Shown here one piece after another: positions 24,424-33,116 of a DNA stretch of 52,425 nucleotides. Source of the DNA: Bacteroidota bacterium (GTDB taxonomy: Bacteria > Bacteroidota > Ignavibacteria > UBA10030 > BY39); assembly GCA_030017895.1 (NCBI GenBank), contig JASEGV010000011.1, positions 1 through 52,425 of the forward strand. Direction: 5' to 3'. The translations under genes and the position numbers were made by a program. Within the stretch, counting starts at the first letter, position 1; each line of letters begins with the position of its first letter. A model generated the notes under the pieces. It was not told the DNA's origin. It worked only from the letters and a program-made list of their open reading frames with translations, and made no database searches.

Positions 24424-24690
24424 TTATTCTACAGTTATTCCTTTTGCTTCCAAAGCTGATTTGATAATTTTAATTGCTTCCTGCCTTGGAATTAGCAAAC
24501 GTGCTTCAGCCTCTGCAACCGCATTGGCAAGCCTTCCCCTTTTGTCTCTTAAAAATAAAAATATGTGATACCCGAGTCGGTTGATGTCATTCGGTTCGAC
24601 TGCAGAGATATCTCGCACGGCATTGTATGCAATTTTTTCTAACGATTCTTCTGAAAACTCTTTTACTTTAGGTGGATTTTTTGTTGTCAT
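24424..24690 (-). CDS. Small conserved-looking hypothetical protein
   Basis: An 88-residue soluble protein, mostly helical (EESLEKIAYNAVRDISAVEP, NAVAEAEARLLIPRQEAIKI), with no membrane segment or signal. I do not recognise the family. It is followed after six bases by the MarC gene and preceded 30 bases away by the ZIP transporter gene, all on the same strand. Confidence 0.65.
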   Translation of the reverse strand: MTTKNPPKVKEFSEESLEKIAYNAVRDISAVEPNDINRLGYHIFLFLRDKRGRLANAVAEAEARLLIPRQEAIKIIKSALEAKGITVE

Positions 24691-24720
24691 ATTATTTGGC
24701 TCTTTATTGTTTGAAATATT

Positions 24721-25467
24721 TTAGTGTCCGGCTATTTGTTCAATCATTAATTTGCTTAGATAGAAAAGGAGCATACCGGCAAATACAATGATAGGTGTTA
24801 TACGGTTCTCTGACCTGTTAATCTCAGGAATTAAATCGCTAGCTCCGACATAGGTTGCTATGCCTGCGGAAATAGCGAATACAATTCCGATAATCGTAGG
24901 GTCAATTTCAGCTAAGAAAAAAACTGCAATAATTCCTGCCATAGTAGCCATTCCTATAGCAACTGTTGCCCAAAAAGCATTTTTACGTGTCTGATTTGAT
25001 GCTAACATAATTGTTGCAACCGTGAGTCCTTCTGGTAATTTGTGAAGCAACACTGCGATAAAGAGCATCAAACCGATATAGAAGTCGAAATGGAAAGCTG
25101 CTGAAATTGCAAGTCCATCGAAAAAAGCATGAATTAAAAGTCCGCTAAGCGCTGAATAGCTTGCAGTCTTCGATAGCATTATATCGGTGTGTGTTTCTTC
25201 TCCGAAGTGGAGGTGTCCGACTATCGTATGTTCAAAAAAATGTATTAGCGCAAAGCCCAACAGCATAAACAGAGGAGCAGAGTGCCCTAAGTGTTCTATA
25301 CTTTCGGGAATTAATTCTAAAAAAACGAGAGCGAGAATAAAACCGGCGCCGAGAGCAATTAGATATTCCTGTACTTTTTTGGGCCAATCTTTTTTTAAAA
25401 TAACAAGGCAGCCGCCTAAAATCTCAGCAGCAGCCGCAAATAACCCGAATAATATTATTGTAAACAT
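24721..25467 (-). CDS. ZIP family divalent metal transporter
   Basis: A 248-residue protein with eight hydrophobic segments and the ZIP metal-site helices IV and V: HAFFDGLAISAAFHFD and LLHKLPEGLTVATI. A His-containing loop (HFFEHTIVGHLHFGEETHTD) lies between helices III and IV. It imports Zn2+ or related divalent ions through the inner membrane. It starts at the base next to the stop of the upstream TPR gene, so the two are coupled. Confidence 0.93.
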   Translation of the reverse strand: MFTIILFGLFAAAAEILGGCLVILKKDWPKKVQEYLIALGAGFILALVFLELIPESIEHLGHSAPLFMLLGFALIHFFEHTIVGHLHFGEETHTDIMLSKTASYSALSGLLIHAFFDGLAISAAFHFDFYIGLMLFIAVLLHKLPEGLTVATIMLASNQTRKNAFWATVAIGMATMAGIIAVFFLAEIDPTIIGIVFAISAGIATYVGASDLIPEINRSENRITPIIVFAGMLLFYLSKLMIEQIAGH

Positions 25468-26619
25468 CTAATTACTCCCGTATGATTTTTTGATATACTG
25501 TTTTGCCTGTTCGCGTGAACCGTCGTATGTAGTCATTTTTAAAACTTTATTGTATTGCTTTAATGCCAAATCGCGTTTCGACTGTAAATCGTAAATCATA
25601 CCGATTTTTAAATTAGTCATTACCATAAAACCCGATTGATTATCTGTATCGAGCGACCGCGATTGTTCGTCGCATTTGTAAAAATGATTAAGCGCTGAAT
25701 CATAATTCCCAACATTAAAATGATAAATCCCTAAATAATATTGTGCTTCGCGAACTGCCGATTCGTTATAACCTAAATAATTTTTTGAATTGTTATCGAG
25801 AACTTCCAAAAAAATATTTTTCATCTCATTCCACTTACCTAACGAACCGTACAACCTGCCTACATATCTATGAAAAATAGGGTTGTTGGGAAATTTAATA
25901 TAGAGTTTTAAAGCAAGCGGAAGTGCCTGACTGTATTTTTTTTCATAATTAAAAAGTATTTGGATAAGAAAATAAGTTGCTTCATAATTTGCATAGCGTG
26001 CTTTTTCGGCTGCTTGCTTTAGTTGTTGAACGCCAAGCATCTTATCGCCTTTTGGAAATAATATTACAAAAGGTTTTACAATCGGATATTCTTCGGGTAT
26101 TACATCCCTGTAATAATTATAGATACCCATTCCAAGCAGCACATCAGTATTGGTCGGCTCAAGATTATATGCTTGATGAACAATTGGGATTGCAAGTCTT
26201 CCGTCGTTCGCCGCATACAACCATTGTTCACGATGAACCCGGAGTCGTCCTCGGAATCCAATTGCACCTCCTTTAAAAAACAAAGCGGTCAGATCAGTCG
26301 TATTTGATTCGAGTTTCTTATCGCATAAAAAAATTACCTTTTCGAGCAGCGAGTAAAAATAATTGTCGTTTGAGGTGTTTTCAGGATTGACGATTATTCT
26401 CCACCATTCAATCATAGCAAGAAAAAAATGTCCCGATGGGTGGTCGGGATTTTGTTTGATAACTTTTTGAAATTCAATCTTGGCGTTGTCGAATTGTAAA
26501 CTGTAAATTAATTCAACTCCCCGCTGTGTTAAAGCATCGGCGGTGCTGTCTGGAATCCATTGAGAAAATGAATTCCCAAAACAGATGAATAGCAAGGTAA
26601 TCGATATTAGTAATTTCAT
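25468..26619 (-). CDS. Secreted tetratricopeptide-repeat protein
   Basis: A 383-residue protein with a signal peptide (LLISITLLFICFGNSFSQ) followed by TPR-like helices: GVELIYSLQFDNAKIEFQKV, PDHPSGHFFLAMIEW, and near the C-terminus YYLGIYHFNVGNYDSALNHF and MIYDLQSKRDLALKQYNKVL. It probably acts as a periplasmic protein-interaction scaffold; no partner can be named. Its ATG lies just downstream of a terminator at 26628-26661, so it is likely to have its own promoter or depend on read-through. Confidence 0.85.
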   Translation of the reverse strand: MKLLISITLLFICFGNSFSQWIPDSTADALTQRGVELIYSLQFDNAKIEFQKVIKQNPDHPSGHFFLAMIEWWRIIVNPENTSNDNYFYSLLEKVIFLCDKKLESNTTDLTALFFKGGAIGFRGRLRVHREQWLYAANDGRLAIPIVHQAYNLEPTNTDVLLGMGIYNYYRDVIPEEYPIVKPFVILFPKGDKMLGVQQLKQAAEKARYANYEATYFLIQILFNYEKKYSQALPLALKLYIKFPNNPIFHRYVGRLYGSLGKWNEMKNIFLEVLDNNSKNYLGYNESAVREAQYYLGIYHFNVGNYDSALNHFYKCDEQSRSLDTDNQSGFMVMTNLKIGMIYDLQSKRDLALKQYNKVLKMTTYDGSREQAKQYIKKSYGSN

Positions 26620-26627
26620 ATAATAAA

Positions 26628-26661
26628 GGGGTTATCCGAATTTTATTATTCGAATAACCCC
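26628..26661 (-). terminator. Terminator of the 26681-27061 gene
   Basis: On the minus strand GGGGTTATTCGAAT and ATTCGGATAACCCC form a 14-bp arm pair (one G-T wobble) around AATAAA, followed by TTTATTA. It ends eight bases before the ATG of the TPR gene. Confidence 0.75.
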
Positions 26662-26680
26662 GCATTTAAGTGTAATATTT

Positions 26681-27061
26681 TTACTTTAAATATTTTCCGA
26701 TATCTTCAACCGTTATTAATCTGACGCCTCCTTTTTTGTAAACAGCACCCTTGATGAATACTGTTATTCCGAGGTAAGGCTTCAGTTGGTCTTCGATTTT
26801 TATATCGGTTAAACCGCCGGTTAAAAAAACAAGTTTTCCGGTTCCTTTTTCAAACAATACAAATGTTCCGCCCTTCTTGAAATTATCGAGTGTAATTTCA
26901 GTACCAGCCGGAGTTGTAGGTTTGATGTTGTCTTTGACGAATGTTGTCAACTCAACGATTTCGCCATAAACAGTAGCTTTTTTCTGTGCGAATGTTGAAT
27001 TATTGAATAGGAATAATCCTAAAATTAGAATTAATCCATAAAATAAAAATTTTGTTTTCAT
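26681..27061 (-). CDS. Small secreted hypothetical protein
   Basis: A 126-residue protein with a clear signal peptide (LILGLFLFNNSTFAQ), leaving a ~100-residue beta-rich domain (ATVYGEIVELTTFVK, GGTFVLFEKGTGKLVFLTGG, ITVFIKGAVYKKGGVRLITV). The strand pattern recalls an OB-type fold, but I recognise no named family. It lies 15 bases after the FnIII lipoprotein gene and is followed by a strong terminator, so it ends that operon. Probably periplasmic. Confidence 0.75.
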   Translation of the reverse strand: MKTKFLFYGLILILGLFLFNNSTFAQKKATVYGEIVELTTFVKDNIKPTTPAGTEITLDNFKKGGTFVLFEKGTGKLVFLTGGLTDIKIEDQLKPYLGITVFIKGAVYKKGGVRLITVEDIGKYLK

Positions 27062-27076
27062 CTTCCGCTCCTAAAA

Positions 27077-27991
27077 TTATTTTGAAGTTTTTGAATATGG
27101 ATTATAAGCGACGCTTTGATAGGAAATTCTTACGTGGAGATATTGATCGAGAGAAGAACCATATATTAAAGTTCCATTAGCGAGATTTCGCTCGATTAAA
27201 ATTCTTCCGTAATTTCCATTAACACCTTTGTAATAAATAATTTTAGATGTAGTGGCGGCAACGGAATCAACAGGAATTTCATAAAGTGTATAAGTTGTCG
27301 TATCGGGCGGAGTAATTTGAGGATCGTTTAAGGTATTAGAACTAATCGAGACGGTCGAGAATCGTGTAATTCTTCTGTTTGCCCTATACAGATGAGAGCT
27401 ACTCAGCGCCACATTGCTTCCTGTTTTTGTATCTACAAAAACATCGATTTGTGAACTATCAGCGTTTAAAAGTGAGATAGTTTTCGGCAAGCTTGTTTGC
27501 GAGTAGTAAAAAATTAAACCGCTTGCAAAACCGGTTCCGCTTGTTCGCTCGTAAACTTGAATTGGGATAGTCCCTTCAGTATCAAACCGCCAAGCCGGCG
27601 ACCATTTGATGGTAACCGAATCGCTGTTGATGTAACCCTCGGATGTGGCAGCAGCTTGTGATGTAATTTCGAATCTGTATATCATCCCGTTGTTCAAGCT
27701 CGCTATTACTACACTACTATCGGCACCCTTTGGTACCGATGTAGTTCTAACAGTGTTATTGTCCAAAGTTTTTACTTTGATAATATAGTTTACTAAGTCA
27801 GCTAAATTTTCGTTTGTTGATTTTGTCCACTTCAAAACGACACTAGTATTACTTGCTGAATATGCTTTCAAGTTAGTTACTGGTTGCAGTTTAACTTTGC
27901 CTGGTCCTGTTGTAGAATCCTGGCAGCCTGCCCAGAGTAATGTAATTACCGCTATAAAAACAAGCGGTAACAACTTTGCTTTATAATTCAT
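27077..27991 (-). CDS. Lipoprotein with one fibronectin type III domain
   Basis: A 304-residue protein with a lipoprotein-like leader (LLWAGCQDSTTGPG, lipid-bearing Cys about residue 23). One FnIII domain follows (~residues 38-130: VTNLKAYSASNTSVVLKWTK ... NGMIYRFEITSQA). The unknown C-terminal domain begins AWRFDTEGTIPIQVYE and ends YHVR-like ISYQSVAYNPYSKTSK. It is a paralogue of the next gene, sharing the C-terminal domain almost throughout. Likely outer-membrane or surface anchored; the ligand is unknown. Confidence 0.82.
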   Translation of the reverse strand: MNYKAKLLPLVFIAVITLLWAGCQDSTTGPGKVKLQPVTNLKAYSASNTSVVLKWTKSTNENLADLVNYIIKVKTLDNNTVRTTSVPKGADSSVVIASLNNGMIYRFEITSQAAATSEGYINSDSVTIKWSPAWRFDTEGTIPIQVYERTSGTGFASGLIFYYSQTSLPKTISLLNADSSQIDVFVDTKTGSNVALSSSHLYRANRRITRFSTVSISSNTLNDPQITPPDTTTYTLYEIPVDSVAATTSKIIYYKGVNGNYGRILIERNLANGTLIYGSSLDQYLHVRISYQSVAYNPYSKTSK

Positions 27992-28008
27992 TGTATCCTC
28001 CTAAAATA

Positions 28009-29238
28009 TTATTTATTAGTTTTTGAATAAATATTTTCAGGCACCGTTTGATATGAAACCTGGAAACGCAAATATTGTGATGGAGAAGTTCCCCAGAGTA
28101 ATGTCCCATTTTCGGGATTGCGCATAATTAGTAAACGCCCGTAATCTTTTCCACCTCTTGCTCTAAAATAATGTATCCTGGAAGTTGGCGTAGCAAGTGA
28201 ATCAACTCTGAATTCAAACAACGAATAGGTTGCTGTATCGGGAGGTGCAACTTGTGGATTGTTAAGTGTTTCAGAATTATAAGACACAGTCGAAATGCGT
28301 AATATCCTTCTGTTTTTCCTGAATAAGTGTGAACTTCGCACTGCTAAACGGTTTATTCTTTCAAGTGTGTCGGGAACAGTATGAACATAAAGATCAATAA
28401 GCACACTATCGATACCTAATAATTTTTCAGTCTTAGTTTGTTTGGTTACTGGATCGTATAATATTAACCCGCTGGCAGAATCCGGTGAGCTTGAAGTTTC
28501 ATACACGTTAATAGGGTTTGTATTAATTGCATCAAATCTCCAGGCTGGCGCCCATTTTATTTTAACAACATCACTCGCCGTAAACACTAATGATGTCGGT
28601 GAAGCGTAGGCAGTTATCTCAGAAGAATAAATAACTCCGTTTTCAAGTCCTGTAACTATTATACTATCCGTGCTTTTGGGTACGGTAATTTCTTTTACAA
28701 TTGCCTTGTTTGGTTTTGCAACTTTTATAACGTAATTCATAAAATCAGTATGGGTTTCGTTTGCCGATTTTGTCCATTTAAAACCAATAGAAGTGTTCGA
28801 AACGGAGAACGACATTAAATTGGTTATAGGTTGTAATCTCACCCAACCCGGACACCAGTTAACAGCAACCGGATCGCTATCGATACCATTTTGCGACAAA
28901 GTAGAAACCTTAGTAACAACTTTAAATGTATAAATAAGATTTTTCTGAAGATTCGTTATCATAACACTATCTTCTCCCTTTGCAGCATTAACGGTTTTTT
29001 CAATGTTTCCGTCAGGTTTAATTGCGCTGATTAAATAGCTAGCAAAATCGCCTCTAGCTTCATCTACCGATCTGTTCCAAGTTAAACCGGCTGTTGTAGA
29101 ATCGACCACGAATCCTGTTAAATTGGTAACCGGTTGAAACTTAACCTTATACTTATTTGCATCTGTTGAATCCTGACATGCGAAGAATACTAATAGCAGA
29201 CTGGACATAAGAATAAATAAAAATACTTTTTGTTTCAT
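28009..29238 (-). CDS. Lipoprotein with two fibronectin type III domains, paralogue of the next gene
   Basis: A 409-residue protein with a lipoprotein leader (LLLVFFACQDST) and two FnIII domains (~30-128 and ~132-228). It has the same C-terminal domain as its neighbour (AWRFDAINTNPINVYE ... SSHLFRKNRRILRISTV ... QYLRFQVSYQTV). The first FnIII of this protein and the single one of its neighbour each start shortly after the Cys with PVTNL, so domain number changed after a tandem gene duplication. The genes are 17 bases apart. The upstream gene is glyQS, 27 bases away. Confidence 0.82.
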   Translation of the reverse strand: MKQKVFLFILMSSLLLVFFACQDSTDANKYKVKFQPVTNLTGFVVDSTTAGLTWNRSVDEARGDFASYLISAIKPDGNIEKTVNAAKGEDSVMITNLQKNLIYTFKVVTKVSTLSQNGIDSDPVAVNWCPGWVRLQPITNLMSFSVSNTSIGFKWTKSANETHTDFMNYVIKVAKPNKAIVKEITVPKSTDSIIVTGLENGVIYSSEITAYASPTSLVFTASDVVKIKWAPAWRFDAINTNPINVYETSSSPDSASGLILYDPVTKQTKTEKLLGIDSVLIDLYVHTVPDTLERINRLAVRSSHLFRKNRRILRISTVSYNSETLNNPQVAPPDTATYSLFEFRVDSLATPTSRIHYFRARGGKDYGRLLIMRNPENGTLLWGTSPSQYLRFQVSYQTVPENIYSKTNK

Positions 29239-29265
29239 ACTACTCTCCTTAATTAAAGGTTATAC

Positions 29266-30714
29266 TTATTTTGTTAATTTTTTTTGTATATAATTTAATA
29301 AATTTTCAATAGAAATTCGTTCCTGTAACATTGTATCTCTATCTCTTACTGTAACTGATTGGTCTTGAAGAGTTTGCGAATCGACTGTTATGCAGAATGG
29401 TGTTCCAACTTCATCTTGCCGGCGGTAGCGTCTGCCTACAGCGCCCGAATCGTCGTAAAACACACGCATGTGTTGCCGCATTTCGTTCGCGATTTTCTTG
29501 GCTATTTCAGGCATTCCGTCCCGGTTTACGAGTGGGAAAATCGCTACTTTTATCGGAGCCAATCTGTTGTGAAGTTTTAACACAACACGCATTTCAGTTT
29601 TTCCATCTGCTGTGGGCGCTTCTTCTTCCGCATAAGCATCTACCAAGAATGCCATGAACGAACGGCTGGCACCTGCCGATGTTTCGATGATGTAAGGAGT
29701 GAATTTCTCTTTTGATTCGTCATCGAAGTATTTCATATTTTTACCTGAATATTCTTCGTGTCGCGAAAGGTCGTAGTTGGTGCGGTTGTGTATTCCTTCT
29801 ATTTCGCCCCAGCCAAACGGAAACTGGTATTCAACATCATAAGCATCCTTTGCATAGTGAGCTAATGCGTGAGGCTCGTGTTGATGCCATTGCAGTTTTT
29901 CCTTCCGCATTCCTAAGTCGATGAACCATTGCATGCGTTGCTGGCGCCAATATTCGAACCAATCTGTATCGGTGCCGGGCTTTACAAAATATTGCATCTC
30001 CATCTGTTCGAACTCGCGTGTTCTGAACAGAAAGTTTTTCGTGTTAATTTCGTTCCGGAATGCTTTTCCAATTTGAGCAATTCCGAATGGAAGTTTTTGC
30101 CGTGTAGCATTTTGGACATTCAAGAAGTTTACAAAAATTCCTTGAGCTGTTTCGGGGCGCATAAACACTACGGCGCTGGAATCCTCCATCGGTCCTACAA
30201 AAGTTTTAAACATTAAATTGAACTTGCGTGCCTCGGTAAATGAACCTTGGTTTCCGCAATTCGGACATGGAACCATATTTTGGAGAATGTTAGAGACAAC
30301 ATCGCCGATTACTCTGTTTTTAAACTCTTCAATTACTTTTTCGTCTTCTAATCGCCCCTCAAAAGTTGCAGGGTCAAGACTACGTAAAATTTCTTTTTTC
30401 TTTTTTATTGATAATTCATCGATTAAGTTATCAAGCCGGTATCGGGATTTGCAGCTTTTACAATCGACCATCGGATCGGTAAAGTTTTCAACGTGTCCTG
30501 ATGCTTCCCAAACTCTCGGATGCATCAAAATAGCAGCATCAACGCCTTCAATGTCTTCTCGAAATGTCATTGTTCGCCACCACTCTTCTTTCAGGTTACG
30601 AAACATCTCAACACCGAGAGGTCCGAAATCCCAGCAGCCGTTTAAGCCACCGTAAATTTCACTCGATTGAAATACAAAACCTCTTCGTTTTGCGAGCGAT
30701 ACAATTTTTTCCAT
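29266..30714 (-). CDS. glyQS: Glycyl-tRNA synthetase, dimeric alpha2 type
   Basis: A 482-residue class II synthetase of the eukaryote/archaeon-like single-chain type. It starts MEKIVSLAKRRGFVFQSSEI and carries GGLNGCWDFGPLG, a zinc-type pair of Cys sites (DCKSCKSRY and CPNCGNQG), motif 2 with FRNEINTKNFLFRTREFEQ, and motif 3 TSAGASRSFMAFL. The C-terminal anticodon-binding domain ends GTPFCITVDSQTLQDQSVTV. It charges tRNA-Gly in the cytoplasm. It is in line with the lipoprotein genes downstream. Confidence 0.96.
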   Translation of the reverse strand: MEKIVSLAKRRGFVFQSSEIYGGLNGCWDFGPLGVEMFRNLKEEWWRTMTFREDIEGVDAAILMHPRVWEASGHVENFTDPMVDCKSCKSRYRLDNLIDELSIKKKKEILRSLDPATFEGRLEDEKVIEEFKNRVIGDVVSNILQNMVPCPNCGNQGSFTEARKFNLMFKTFVGPMEDSSAVVFMRPETAQGIFVNFLNVQNATRQKLPFGIAQIGKAFRNEINTKNFLFRTREFEQMEMQYFVKPGTDTDWFEYWRQQRMQWFIDLGMRKEKLQWHQHEPHALAHYAKDAYDVEYQFPFGWGEIEGIHNRTNYDLSRHEEYSGKNMKYFDDESKEKFTPYIIETSAGASRSFMAFLVDAYAEEEAPTADGKTEMRVVLKLHNRLAPIKVAIFPLVNRDGMPEIAKKIANEMRQHMRVFYDDSGAVGRRYRRQDEVGTPFCITVDSQTLQDQSVTVRDRDTMLQERISIENLLNYIQKKLTK

Positions 30715-30759
30715 TGTGTCCGACTTATTAGAAGCGATAAAAACTTCTCCTTTCTTAAT

Positions 30760-31188
30760 TTATTTTTTTGATTTAAAACCTATTGATTGAAGAATCGTTC
30801 CTTTATCAATTATATAAAGTGTTGTAATCTTCTCTTTTAAATTTTCGGTGCCCGATACTTTCAGTCCATAATCATCCATCATTTGTTTCAATTCAAGATT
30901 TATTAGAAGTGAAAGCGAATCGTTGAGGACGTTAATTCTTTTTTCTATTCGTACGAAATCAGCAAAACGAATCTCGTTCCTTTTCATTTGATTTTTTGAA
31001 ATATGGAACTTCGATAAAACTTTATCAACAGCACTATCGACGTCGGTTGATGAGTATTTCAGCGACTCGATTTGATAATACTTGAAATTTTGCTTGATAT
31101 CGATGTTCTCATTCAACAGAAAGTTAAAAAAAACAACTAAAGACAATAAAATCACTACAAATATACGAATGATGATACCATTTTCCAA
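30760..31188 (-). CDS. Hypothetical membrane-anchored protein
   Basis: A 142-residue protein with an N-terminal membrane segment (IIRIFVVILLSLVVFFNFLL) and a soluble helical rest facing the periplasm (SAVDKVLSKFHISKNQMKRN, LLINLELKQMMDDYGLK). A short strand pair closes it. I recognise no family. It lies four bases after the enoyl-CoA hydratase stop and upstream of glyQS, within a probable operon. Confidence 0.7.
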   Translation of the reverse strand: MENGIIIRIFVVILLSLVVFFNFLLNENIDIKQNFKYYQIESLKYSSTDVDSAVDKVLSKFHISKNQMKRNEIRFADFVRIEKRINVLNDSLSLLINLELKQMMDDYGLKVSGTENLKEKITTLYIIDKGTILQSIGFKSKK

Positions 31189-31191
31189 GTG

Positions 31192-31974
31192 TTATTTGCC
31201 TTTGAATTGAGGTTTACGTTTTTCTAAAAATGCATTCGTCCCTTCTTTGAAATCTTCAGTTTTGAAACAATCGCTGAAAAGTTGAGTTTCTAATTTCAAT
31301 CCGTTAGCAAGAGGTAATTCTAAATTCGAATTCAGGGCTTGGATGGCATACGTTATTGCTGGAGGAGCTTTCGTAAGAATTATTTTTGCCATTTCTTCTG
31401 CTGCATTTTTTAAATTGGCGAACGGGACCACCTTGTTGACTAAGCCAATTCTGTGTGCTTCGTTTGCATCAATAGTGTTGCCGGTCAGTGTCATTTCCAT
31501 AGCTTTGCCGATACCGACGATTCGGGCAAGCCGTTGTGTTCCGCCGTGTCCCGGAATTAAACCAAGGTTTACTTCGGGCTGTCCGAATTTTGCATTCTCC
31601 GAAGCGATGCGGATATGGCAAGCCATTGCAAACTCGCAACCGCTGCCTAGTGCAAATCCATTTACTGCGACAATTACCGGTTTTGGAAAATTTTGTATTC
31701 GACTCAGGAAAGTATTCCCGACTTCGGAATAGTTTTTTGCTTGTTCGGGAGAATATCCGGCAAGCGCGCTAATATCTGACCCGGCAACAAATGCTTTCTC
31801 GCCGGCACCGGTGAGAATAATTACACCGATATTTTCTTCGCTTTCGAATGAGTCGAAAGCTGTTTTAAGTTCAGCAATTACTTCCAAATTAATCGCATTC
31901 AACTTATCAGGACGATTAATTGTTACAAAAGCTATTCTGTCTCGGATTTCAACAATTATAGTTTTAAATTCCAT
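31192..31974 (-). CDS. Enoyl-CoA hydratase/isomerase (crotonase family)
   Basis: A 260-residue crotonase with the oxyanion-hole segments GEKAFVAGSDISALAGYS and VNGFALGSGCEFAMACHIRI. The catalytic loop NAKFGQPEVNLGLIPGHGGT contains both acidic residues used by hydratases (E in QPEVNLG and its partner near the GCEF block). It adds water to trans-2-enoyl-CoA in fatty-acid oxidation or 3-hydroxybutyryl-CoA metabolism. No other beta-oxidation gene is near. Confidence 0.93.
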   Translation of the reverse strand: MEFKTIIVEIRDRIAFVTINRPDKLNAINLEVIAELKTAFDSFESEENIGVIILTGAGEKAFVAGSDISALAGYSPEQAKNYSEVGNTFLSRIQNFPKPVIVAVNGFALGSGCEFAMACHIRIASENAKFGQPEVNLGLIPGHGGTQRLARIVGIGKAMEMTLTGNTIDANEAHRIGLVNKVVPFANLKNAAEEMAKIILTKAPPAITYAIQALNSNLELPLANGLKLETQLFSDCFKTEDFKEGTNAFLEKRKPQFKGK

Positions 31975-32033
31975 TTTTTTTTCCTTTTGGTTTCACTTTT
32001 TTCTACCTACTACCTACTACTTACTACCAGACT

Positions 32034-33104
32034 CTACCATGCAACTTCAACCCTGCTTTGGTCGCCAATCATAAAACGGTGAACGTGTGGTTTACTATTA
32101 GCTTCTACTATTTCGACATCGTTACCGAGCAAACTACCTTCGATACGGATTTTTACAGAAATTATTTTGCAATCGCGCAGCACTATGCTGTACTCAACTT
32201 CGCTATTTCTAACAACCGTTCTATCTCCAATAGATGTGAAAGGACCTATGTAACTGTTTTCGATGATGCAATCTCTTCCAATAATTGCCGGACCGCGGAC
32301 GACGCTGTTTATTACTTTAGCACCTTTTTCAAGTACAACTTTTCCCGCAACCACCGATTGAGAATCAACTTCGCCATCGAGGCGTAGCTCCTGATTATCG
32401 AGAATCAGACGGTTTGCTTCGAGTAGATCGGCCGGTTTTCCGGTATCTTTCCACCAACCTGTAATTTCGCTGTAACCGACTTTGTATTTGTGGTCAATCA
32501 GCCATTGGTGCGCATCCGAAATTTCAAGTTCGCCACGTCCGCTCGGTTTTATATTATCGCATGCTTTGAATATGTTCGAATCGTAAATATAAATACCAGA
32601 AACAGCATAATTGCTTTTTGGTTTCTTTGGTTTTTCTTCAACTCCAACAATCCTACCTCGGCTATTTATGTCAGGAACACCAAAACGCTCGGGGTCTTTC
32701 ACTTTTGCTAAAGTTAGCCAGCAATTGTATTTGCTGTTTTGAAATTCCTTAATAAATCGTTTCACGCCACCGACAACCATATTGTCGCCCAAGTAAAAAA
32801 TAAAATCGTCTTTACCAATAAATGGTTCGGAAATTTTTACAACATGAGCTAACCCAAGAGGTGCATCTTGTGGAATGTAAGTAATTTTTATACCCCATCT
32901 GCTTCCGTCTCCGATAGCCCTTTGAACTTCGTCGTTGTCGGCGTTTACGACAATTCCAATTTGTTTTATACCTGCTTGAACAACACCTTCAATTGCATAG
33001 TGTAAAATCGGTTTGTTTGCAATCGGAATTAAATGTTTGTTTTGCGTATGAGTTATGGGCCGAAGCCGGGTTCCACGACCACCGCTTGCAATTAATGCTT
33101 TCAC
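32034..33104 (-). CDS. Glucose-1-phosphate thymidylyltransferase, long form (RmlA-like)
   Basis: A 356-residue protein. The N-terminal nucleotidyltransferase domain starts MKALIASGGRGTRLRPITH with the PP-loop and lysine NKHLIPIANKPILHY, then YLGDNMVVGG for metal and sugar binding. Residues ~245-350 form a left-handed beta-helix (GPAIIGRDCIIENSYIGPFT), which is the long-form arrangement seen in antibiotic-sugar and archaeal-type enzymes. It makes dTDP-glucose for surface polysaccharide. It starts 12 bases after the DUF2520 gene stop. Confidence 0.92.
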   Translation of the reverse strand: MKALIASGGRGTRLRPITHTQNKHLIPIANKPILHYAIEGVVQAGIKQIGIVVNADNDEVQRAIGDGSRWGIKITYIPQDAPLGLAHVVKISEPFIGKDDFIFYLGDNMVVGGVKRFIKEFQNSKYNCWLTLAKVKDPERFGVPDINSRGRIVGVEEKPKKPKSNYAVSGIYIYDSNIFKACDNIKPSGRGELEISDAHQWLIDHKYKVGYSEITGWWKDTGKPADLLEANRLILDNQELRLDGEVDSQSVVAGKVVLEKGAKVINSVVRGPAIIGRDCIIENSYIGPFTSIGDRTVVRNSEVEYSIVLRDCKIISVKIRIEGSLLGNDVEIVEANSKPHVHRFMIGDQSRVEVAW

Positions 33105-33116
33105 AAAAAATTTCCT

